Part shown: positions 56,091 to 64,000 of the stretch, in pieces
Numbering within the stretch: the stretch's first letter is position 1
Layout: each line of letters begins with the position of its first letter
Source of the DNA: Hymenopus coronatus
Lineage: Eukaryota; Arthropoda; Insecta; Mantodea; Hymenopodidae
Direction of reading: 5' to 3'
Length of the DNA: 64,000 nt
NCBI GenBank assembly: GCA_030762935.1
Contig: CM060900.1
Span: 288,961,784-289,025,783, forward strand
Notes under the pieces: model-generated
Told to the model about the DNA's origin: nothing
The model's input: only the letters and a program-made list of their open reading frames with translations
Databases searched by the model: none
Program-made: the position numbers and the translations under genes

Positions 56091-56865
56091 ATCAATTGTA
56101 TTTTATATTTGGGATATTGTATTATTCTCTTTTTATTTGCCTTTCTTACAGATAAGTAAAGGTAGACTGAATTTTCATTTCTAATATATAGTTCTTACTT
56201 CTTAAATAGTCTTATATAGGTATTTGTTTTACTATGGATATGAATGTTTATTTTGTATTTAATTGAAGTTCATTTTAATACATTGATGACACAGTTTCTC
56301 AAATTTTGAACTGTGCCCACAATTGTAATATTTGCACGTACATAAAACGTTCATGCGTGATACACTATATTTTAAAAACTCCTTCGAGGGATACGGAGAA
56401 GTATACCCCTTCAGGTGTTTATTGCAATTGTCATTGAAACGTTATTCGTTGCTCCTATGTGCTAATCATACATTACATACATTTTAATTCTCAATACGAA
56501 TAAATGGTGTTGAGTGTCGCTGCAGAATATGAACGGTTCATTATAAAATGCAAACAAAGGAGACAACATAAAATAAAGATACCTACAGAGGCTTAAACCT
56601 CCAACTCCCTCAGTACCTCACCTCAATGGCTACATGTTAACCATAGAGCTACATAACGCCCCTATGACTTCGCTTTCCGAAATCCCGGTGTTCAATCACG
56701 ATCCATGGTGGTTTGATCAGTGGCGTGCTAACCATTAATACCTGTTACGATGTGACATATAATTTAGAATTCATCGCCCATAGGTTGCCTGTCTCTGGCT
56801 GTTTATTTTGGGCCTCTCTATAATTCTGCCAATCTGGGCGGTTGCATTCTGGGACACACCATACA

Positions 56866-57086
56866 TACGTACATACATACATACATACATGCATGCATGC
56901 ATACATACATACATACATACATACATACATACATACATACATACATACATACATACATACATACATACATACATACATACATACATACATACATACATAC
57001 ATACATACATACATACATACATACATACATACATACATACATACATACATACATACATACATACATACATACATACATACATACAT

Positions 57087-57145
<59 letters not shown>

Positions 57146-57238
57146 CACATACAGACATACATACATACACACATACATACATACATACATACATACATAC
57201 ATACATACATACATACATACATACATACATACATACAC
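56866..57238. repeat. Tetranucleotide array (CATA)n with a (CAGA)n block
   Basis: About 370 bp of ACAT/CATA units, with a CATG variant near 56889-56900 and a (CAGA)n block at about 57086-57143. There are interspersed CACA variants after it. It is open in several frames on both strands because a 4-bp unit repeats every four codons without a stop. None of these frames is a gene. Confidence 0.97.
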
Positions 57239-57249
57239 TAACCTAACCT

Positions 57250-57306
57250 CACCGCCTGCGGTCCCCATAACTAGTTAAAGAGGGCGTTAAACACTACCAA
57301 AAAGAG
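57250..57306 (+). repeat. Solo SINE-1 tail with 11-bp target duplications
   Basis: Only the SINE-1 tail is present ('caccgcctgcggt', 'tagttaaagagggcgttaaa', 'cactaccaaaaa'). The 11-bp repeat 'taacctaacct' flanks it exactly (57239-57249 and 57307-57317). Confidence 0.88.
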
Positions 57307-57550
57307 TAACCTAACCTGAAAACCGTAAGGTCCATTACTGCTTCACTGTGCTTGGAATATTTTTGTTGGGCTGTGCTTTCTTCCCATGTATAATAAAGTA
57401 AAGCAGTATACTATAGTTGAGCATAAAGTATATTTTCAATTAAACGTGTGCAAGTACCTAGGTGACTTATATGAGAGAAAAAAACTGAAAAGGGAGGAAT
57501 AGTGTACACATAACCGAAGCATTATAAATACAGAACTGTTATAATTACAT

Positions 57551-58795
57551 CAGGGGCGTTGCTTTAGGGGACGGTGGTACGCTGAGCGATCCCCTTATTT
57601 TTGTATGTTTAATTATTTCATATTTATTTTGTATTCTAACAGGTTTAAAGGAAGACAATTATAGTATGCAATCAGTAAGTAGCAATTTTTTTTTCGCAGA
57701 TCATACTGTTGAGGAGCTGTTGCAAACACAAGATTTAAAAATTAATCCGTTCCGTTCGAAAACAGCAGTGTACGCTGAGACGAGACAGCATTTCGCTGTC
57801 TGTATGTGATGTGGCTAGAAGGACCTCCCCGCTAACCCTGCCTTCCCATCTCGCTTCCGCAAACCCCTCACATACCTATCGTGCATACGCTAGCGTTCAG
57901 CCGTGTACCCTGACGTGTTTCTGTATCCGGAGTGCTGATGGGGTAATGTCAATTGTGTTTTTTGTGAATAAAACTGTAGTACGTGTTCTGCAGTCACTGG
58001 ATAATATAAATGCTTGCCATAATGTAATACAACTTCCCATTACAACTATACAAAACCTAAGAATGCGAGGCTTTCATTGAAGAGAGTGTGCTAAATAGTA
58101 TCCAGTTGAATAGAAATGTAAGTTTTAATGACTCTCAAAAGGCTCGATTGAAAGTGCTGAATATGAAATCATAGGCTGCCAAGTTCTTCAAATGAAATCC
58201 ATATTTGAAGATTTTCCACAGTATCCTGGTCATTTTAATCCAGACCAGCTTGAAAATAAGCCCTTCAATATTTATGCAGATGATCAAAAGCACCTATAAC
58301 AAAATCTATTTGGTTATAAATGGCTTAGACTTGGTGTATGAGGGGGTGACTAAGCTATAGCATTTAGTTGTAACATATCCTGCTTTAATAACAAGCAATG
58401 AGAGATCAACGAGTACACTCAAGAGAATTAAAACATACTTAAGAAACTCAATGACCAATTACCGTTTGTACAACGCAAGCATTTTAGCTGTAGAAAAAAA
58501 AATCTGCTGGGAGAACTGTATTCTGATGCCGCCATTATTGAGAAGGTAGTTGACACGTTCGCAATAAAGAAGAACCAACAGATGGATTTGGTGTATACGT
58601 TAGGTGAGTGTTATTGTCTTCAATATAACAATTATATTAATATTGTTATTTGTTGTTTTCATTGTCAATCTCAAACCTAATTTATAGGCGCAATATTCGA
58701 TAAACTGTGTGACTGCCCACCTCCACCTTTTATTTCCAGCAGTAGGCTGTTTAAACTATAGCGTTCCCATATTTTTATTTCACACTACGCCACTG
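57551..58795 (+). mobile_element. hAT-D, short hAT with perfect 8-bp target duplications
   Basis: The 8-bp repeat 'aattacat' flanks it (57543-57550 and 58796-58803). The ends are 'caggggcgttgc' on the left and, read inward, 'cagtggcgtagt' on the right: 10 of 12 positions agree. The length is 1245 bp, too short for an intact transposase. The N-terminal and central coding regions are missing while the C-terminal part remains. Confidence 0.92.
58120..58620 (+). pseudogene. hAT-D transposase C-terminal remnant
   Basis: The frame reads FEDFPQYPGHFNPDQLENKP near 58205-58265. It then reads TYPALITSNERSTSTLKRIK followed by TYLRNSMTNYR (near 58374-58465), and finally EKVVDTFAIKKNQQMDLVYT. The ERS.STLKRIKT.LRN.M motif is the hAT dimerisation domain and matches hAT-C (19336-19566) closely, placing both in the ZMYM1-like hAT group. 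Stops and a short shift separate the parts. Confidence 0.85.
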
Positions 58796-58849
58796 AATTA
58801 CATAACACTGATCACACCTTAACCTAACATGCAGTACTTGATTCACTGC

Positions 58850-58906
58850 ACCGCCTGCGGTGCCATTAGTAGTTAAAGCGGGGGTTAAACACTACCAAAA
58901 AAAATT
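58850..58906 (+). repeat. Solo SINE-1 tail with 9-bp target duplications
   Basis: Only the tail is present ('accgcctgcggtgcc', 'agttaaagcgggggttaaac', 'actaccaaaaaaaa'). The repeat 'attcactgc' flanks it (58841-58849 and 58907-58915). It starts at the same internal base as the 57250 copy, within the one-base ambiguity of the duplication. Confidence 0.88.
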
Positions 58907-58919
58907 ATTCACTGCGCTT

Positions 58920-60299
58920 GTTATAGACTACATTATGTTCGCCTATGCTTGTCACTTACACTTAGTAAGATTCGATAATAATTTGCAGGTAGCATAAAGC
59001 ATACTTTACGACGAACTTGTACAATGATGAACTAAAGTAGTGACGTATTTTTTCTGTATTTAAACAAAATAAAACAGATTTACAGGACATTGCTTCTCTA
59101 AAATAATTGGGGGCCGTTACTCGTACAGTTGTTTGAAGCACTTTGTTCACCCTTTCGAGGTAAGTGTGAGAAAGGGGAAAGGCGTGCCAGTAATACTAAA
59201 TAAAAATGTAATCATAAATCTAGTATTGTCCGTATGGTATAAAGGGGAGCGTTAGCACTAAAATGCCCATGGAGTTATTTTGATTGTCTTGCGAATATGT
59301 TTTGTGCGTAATACGTAAGAATGCGTCAAAATTCAATTTTATCTTTTTAAAATAATAAAATTCTTCAACTTTGCTGAGGAAAATATTTTTTTTATTTACT
59401 CGCAAGATCTGAAACCTGAAAAAAAAAAAAAAAAAAAATGTGGCGTAGTATTCGTTCCACGTCCCCCTTTCATTCTAATAGTGTTGAGAATGTGTTTTCA
59501 GCCATTTAGCGCAGTTTATATGCTGATCCCCCCTTTATATATCGGTTAAACTCTGCAAGCAACATGATTGTTTAGTGAATATTGGTGTTATAGTTTTTGG
59601 CACTGTTTTGCCTATGCAAGCATCAAGTTTGTGTAGTGAAGACTATTTTTATTGTTTTGGTGTGTTTTAGGTTTTGGTAATTTATATTTGTTGGGAGTTG
59701 AGTGTGAGATTTTCAGCTGAAACTATAGGAAGAAACGTGAATTTTGATGTTAGACGTCCTAAATTCTATGGTAATGGACATAACTATAAAATAACATCTC
59801 TGGTACCCGTACCTGTAGTTCTACAGATATTGCGCTTAAATCTACACCACCAAATGCTTCCAGAAAGAAGTTAAACTATTTAAAGGTTGGCCATGGTGCT
59901 GTTCATTCTAGTACTAATGGTAACTGGTTTAATGAGTCAGGCGTAGTGATTTTAATCTTGTTACTTTAAAAAATGTAATAACAGGACTATGCAGTGCAAA
60001 GTATATAGCAATGGTGGAGATTTTAATTTAGCTTAGGTATTGACGGTAGGAAAGGAGTGGCATCTAAGTTAGTTATACGGTTTAGTATATGTAATATGAA
60101 AGCGTTTGGGTATACATCAGGTTTAATGAAAATCAAGAACGTACAACATTAACAATAAGTTTGCTTATGCTATGAGGTGTATTTTCAGGAGATAAAAGAC
60201 AGCACGGAATTTCTACCCTGTCGTGGATTTGCCTCTACTTTCAAAGTTTGCAGATGTCACACAATTAGTCTTGATGGCCTGGAAGAAAATACTAATATT
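58920..60299. other. Unassigned DNA
   Basis: An A run lies near 59420-59438. No domain or repeat terminus recognised. Confidence 0.4.
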
Positions 60300-60610
60300 T
60301 GCATGGTCCGTAGCAGGGATGGCGGAGACTCTGGAAGGGTGTAACTTACTGCTGGTCTCTACAGCTGGACCGTGAACGGGTACAGAACGCATCGGCAGGT
60401 GATGGATAACCAGAGCCTACAAAGGGGGGTTGTCTCCAAATATATTGAATAGGAAATCGCGAACCAACTCCTCATCCTCAGTTTGTAATGCGTTTCCGTG
60501 CCGAAGAGGGGCATGGCACATAGGAGGTGAGTCGCTAACGGAGCCTCTGGAATACCAGCCAACCTCCCAGACTATATAGCCTGGCCCCGGCCGGGGTTGA
60601 CAGTTTTCTG
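60300..60610. other. GC-richer island, unidentified
   Basis: This block is visibly richer in G and C than its surroundings ('gctggaccgtgaacgggta', 'ctggccccggccggggttga'). It could be a transposon 5' UTR or an old SINE. I cannot match it to another copy in this window. Confidence 0.35.
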
Positions 60611-60635
60611 TGCTTACTCATGGGACCAATATGGA

Positions 60636-62150
60636 CACAAGTACAGAAAATCTTGTGTTCCATTCACATGACTTTCTCTACGTCTCTGTAACAAATTAGT
60701 GTTGAAAACTTATTCTTCTATCTAATTGGTTGTAATCAAGATAAACATTAACAGAAATTGTCTTATTACTTGTTTCCTTGTAAATAGAACGGGAATAAGA
60801 GCATACACTAGGCTGAAACAATAGTCCAATGTTTTAAATACTGTTGTAGGGTGGGGTTATTAAAAATCCGTTCTCTTTACCTGTCCAGAATAAAAGATTG
60901 CATAATATCATCTTCAAGAACAATTTAAGCATCGGAAATGTTTAAAACCAAATACGAGGAATATATCCGAATTGGTTAGCTGTTATAAAAATGTTTCATT
61001 CACATCACTTTCTCCACTTGTTCTACAATAAGATATGCTTACAAACGTTTATTCTTCTATCTACGCTATGCTAATCAGATAAAAATTAGCAGAAATGGTC
61101 TTATTACTTGGTTCTTTATAAGTAGAAGGAAAATAAAAGGGAATGTACTAGGCTAAAGAGACAGTCAAATCCTGTAAAAGCCGATCGCTGTGTGCGGTAA
61201 CTTAAAGCCCGTTCTTTTTCCAAGACCAGGATAAAAAAGTGAATAACATAGTTAAAAACAATTTAAGTATTGGACATTTTTAAAATCAAGCACAAGGAAT
61301 ATCTCGGAAATGGTGAGCTCTACCCCCCCCCAAAAAAAAAGATGTGATGTATTCCATTCACGTCACTTTCTCTGAATCTGTGTAATAAATTATTATTAGA
61401 AGGCATAATATTCTGTCTACTGCATAGTAATTTATATTAACATCATCAGAAGGGTTATAATGAAATATACTAGGCTAAAACGAGAGTCAAGTCCTTTAAA
61501 AGCTGGTTGCTATGTGAATGAGATCTGTTTCTTTGCATTACCAGGAGTTGACAAATCCCTGTATGTGAAATGTTCAAGTATTTTAAAACTGAAACCAACA
61601 ACCACGAATATCTTAAAAAAGGTCAACTCTACGAAAAAAAAAAAAAAAAAAGTTATATGCATAAATTGTGTGTTTAAACGAGATCTACATTTTTATTAAG
61701 TAAGTTTTTGTCTATCTCTTACAGTTTACAGTTATGCATCCAGAATAAAGAGATATTCATTGGCCATTTAATATATAACATCTTTTGTTATGAACATACA
61801 TTTTATATACGGTATTTTAAACAAAATCTTTAGAGCCATTTTTCAGAAAATCTAAATTTTCGAAAATGTTTCCATGTAAAGGGTAGTTTGGGGTGGGGGT
61901 TTCCTCAAAATATTTGTATCGCATTATTGGAAGATAGTTAACCTATATACCGAGTTTGGTATTTTACCAACTTTTCGTTTTTTATTTATCATGTTCACAG
62001 ACACAGGGACACATGCGCACCTTTTTCTAATTTTTTTATACAGGGGACCCTAAGACGTCTATTTCTGGTGAAATCTCAGTACCGAATTTGTGGGTGGAAT
62101 GCAATACCTTTTTTATATCCTATGCATATAGTAGTGTAGAGAAAGTAAAA
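60636..62150 (+). repeat. Repeat X with three tandem front modules
   Basis: Three head-to-tail front modules begin near 60655 ('tgttccattcacatgac'), 60991 ('tgtttcattcacatcac') and 61346 ('tgatgtattccattcac'). Each runs through 'gcagaaatggtcttatta', 'aggctaaa.gagagtcaa' and a 'gaatatctcggaaatgg.ga' end, with an A-rich junction. A single back module follows (61690-62150: 'tgtctatctcttacag', 'tagagccatttttcagaaaa', 'gggtagtttggggtgggg', 'caggggaccctaag'). The front modules are about 310-350 bp and visibly diverged from one another. Confidence 0.85.
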
Positions 62151-62199
62151 AAAAAAAGTAAGCTATAAAACAAACAAATAAAATAAATTGTTCAAGAGG

Positions 62200-64000
62200 C
62201 TCCTGAAGCAGACTTCACAAAGAAAAAAAAAAAGCAGGAGGATTTGGCTGCAAGTATTGAAAAAACAGCAATGTAACCTCCAAAAAGAAAGAAAAAACTC
62301 AAGTGCGCAATAGAAGAAACTCCAGAAAGGAAAATGAGAGAGGGAGCTTGGATGTTTGAGAAACCAGCCAAGAGGACCTCTCCAGGAAATGAGAGTGCCT
62401 GACCTTGTGGGGAGTTAAAAGGCTCCGCTCAGACGCCGGTACTCCAAAATCTGGAGCGCAGGAGGCTAAAAAGTAAAGAAGTTCCAGGTCGGAAGAGACT
62501 GTGTTTTCGCGATGCCATAGTTAGAATCTGGATGGCAGTTATAAACCATCCTGACGTTAAACTAAACCAAGAACAAGCTGACCTAATTCAATCCAAACTA
62601 ATTGAGGCAGTGGACGCGGCTTCTACAGAAGGACTTCCTCCGCAATCCTTTGGAACTACATTTGTGCAGGGAGTCCAATGAATAATCTGTGCAGATGAAC
62701 ACTTCAAGGTTTGGCTCAACAAGACAATTAGCGGACTTAAAGTTCTTTAGGTCTTTAGTTGAAGCCAGTATACCACAAGGACCTGCCTAAAAGACCTAAG
62801 GTACTAGTCTGGATTCCAGAATCTTCTGAGACAACGTTTGTAGTCAAAAGACTCGCAAAACAAAACCCCAAGGTGAAGACAGAAGAGTGGTTAGTAATGA
62901 GCACGAAAGGGATCTAAAAAGGATAAACTCTGGCCTTCTCAATTGACTCCAGCTCATATACAAAGCACTCCAGAAAACGGCTCTATAGCCTACTGGAGTT
63001 TTGGAAAGTTATTCTTAAAAACCCTCAAGAACAGGAAAACAGAAGATGAGAGTGCCGTAGGTAAATCTTTCTCTCCTGCACTCTCTGTGAAGATGAAGTC
63101 CTATGATGTTGTAATCATCCAGGAACCCTGGTGCTATAAAGGGTTGATAAAACGGTTTCAGGAGGCTGCTGGGAAATTCATTTATAATAGAACAATTAAG
63201 ATTCCTAGAATATGCATATTAGTTAAACATGATATGAATATGCTGCTGTTAGTAAAACTCTGTACTAGGAATCTTACACCAGTGAGGATAAAATCGATGG
63301 AGGATGACTGAGGGAGTTTATACTCGGATCAGTCTACGTCCCATATGAAGGCCCCAAACCACATCCTACAAAGGAATTGGAACAGCTGCCAAACTTATGT
63401 AACTCCGAGGGACCTCCGTTGGTGGCTGGTTTTGATGCTAACCCCCCATCATTATGCGTGGGGAGTACAAATACAAACTAAAGAGTGAGTCCCTTTATAC
63501 TGTTACTATATTACATTATTTTAAGATATTGAATGTGGGTAACACTTTTGTAACAACGAGATGGCAGGAAGTCATTGATATGACAATATTCACAAATTAT
63601 GTGGGAAATTTCATCAGAAGTTGGCATGTATTTGAGGAGGTAAGTTGTTCCGAGTACAGATACATCCAATTTGATATGATAGGTAAGTCCAAGCAGTCTA
63701 GAACTTATCGGAATCCTAAAAGAACTGACTGGGATTCCTATAGGAAAAAAACTTAGTATCTGAGTAAGATGCACAATAATGTTCGTTACTGTTTGAATTT
63801 GTAAGTTGCTGCAGAGAATTGCAAAATATGGTAATATCAGCTCATAATGACAACTGTTCAGTGAAAACAAGGCAAGCCAACAGGAAGCAAGACCTTGTTA
63901 GTAAAAGGAAAAAGATTTATAAACTTTTTAACTTTGCTAAAAGAATTAAAAAAATGGACTGCTTATAGCAGATCACTAACAGAATATAACGAAGCTTCGA
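62200..64000 (+). pseudogene. RNase H-type LINE, 5' half (ORF1 and endonuclease), runs off the window
   Basis: The ORF1-like part (about 62520-62960) reads FRDAIVRIWMAVINHPDVKL, then EQADLIQSKLIEAVDAAS, ICADEHFKVWLN and VLVWIPESSETTFVVKRLAK, resembling the DUF4780-type ORF1 of Lian-like LINEs. The endonuclease starts at about 63090 (YDVVIIQEPWCYKGLIKRF, ICILVKHDMNMLLLVKLC). It continues at 63454-63756 with VGNTFVTTRWQEVIDMTIF, ...SEYRYIQFDM and YRNPKRTDWDSYRKK, the SDHRYI box reading SEYRYI. The RT linker (KLFNFAKRIKK) begins at the window edge. It shares its type with the relics at 26.9 and 33.2-36.5 kb. Stops and shifts exist, but it is the best-preserved of the three. Confidence 0.85.

Noticed and set aside
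56745..57278. Six long frames on both strands (114-165 codons)
   Set aside because: All are translations of the CATA/CAGA tetranucleotide array, giving YVCM-like or IHTY-like repeats.

Overview
This window reads as non-coding, transposon-dominated eukaryotic DNA, most likely from an arthropod and probably an insect. It is AT-rich, full of microsatellites, has no bacterial gene architecture, and contains no host gene that I can identify. Almost every coding-like stretch is a decayed fragment of a transposable element: Ty3/gypsy and Ty1/copia retrotransposons, LINEs of at least three kinds, hAT, piggyBac, pogo/Tigger-like and Tc1/mariner-like DNA transposons, and tRNA-derived SINEs. The host assignment is inferred from this mixture and is not firm. 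Family names come from recognising protein motifs by eye; no database was searched. Family labels such as X, Y and SINE-1 to SINE-4 are local to this answer.

Layout. 0-4.7 kb: old SINEs, a fragment of repeat X, a 62-bp tandem duplication and unassigned AT-rich DNA. 4.7-15.9 kb: a nested graveyard. A Ty3/gypsy relic carries a hAT element (hAT-A) inside the end of its pol region, flanked by an exact 8-bp target duplication. The gypsy remnant is followed by a copia relic, which the 5' end of a second hAT cuts off. 16.4-24.7 kb: LINE endonuclease fragments, a perfect 586-bp tandem duplication, a minus-strand hAT of ZMYM1-like type, a LINE RT C-terminal fragment, a minus-strand pogo/Tigger transposase relic and a SINE with 13-bp target duplications. 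26.9-36.5 kb: an RNase H-bearing LINE fragment on the plus strand, a Jockey-like LINE on the plus strand, and a 3.3-kb RNase H LINE on the minus strand. The last of these is interrupted by a 165-bp foldback insertion with a hammerhead-like core. 36.5-38.4 kb: a head-to-tail stretch of repeat X broken by two SINEs. 38.5-41.7 kb: minus-strand LINE RT fragments and one copy of repeat Y. 42.5-47.1 kb: a full-length SINE with 13-bp target duplications, an inverted X copy, another SINE and a degenerate minisatellite. 48.3-55.0 kb: a second Y copy split by a piggyBac element with TTAA at both ends. The piggyBac itself contains a second transposon-like gene and a SINE. 55.0-64.0 kb: a Tc1/mariner relic, a 370-bp tetranucleotide array, a short hAT with perfect 8-bp target duplications, two solo SINE tails, an X copy with three tandem subunits, and the 5' half of an RNase H LINE running off the window.

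Nothing here works together as a pathway. What can be recovered is the order of insertions. The most unusual pattern is that three roughly 50-57-bp SINE-tail fragments start at essentially the same internal position and each has its own target-site duplication. This looks like a discrete short retroposon or a fixed reverse-transcription stop rather than random truncation.
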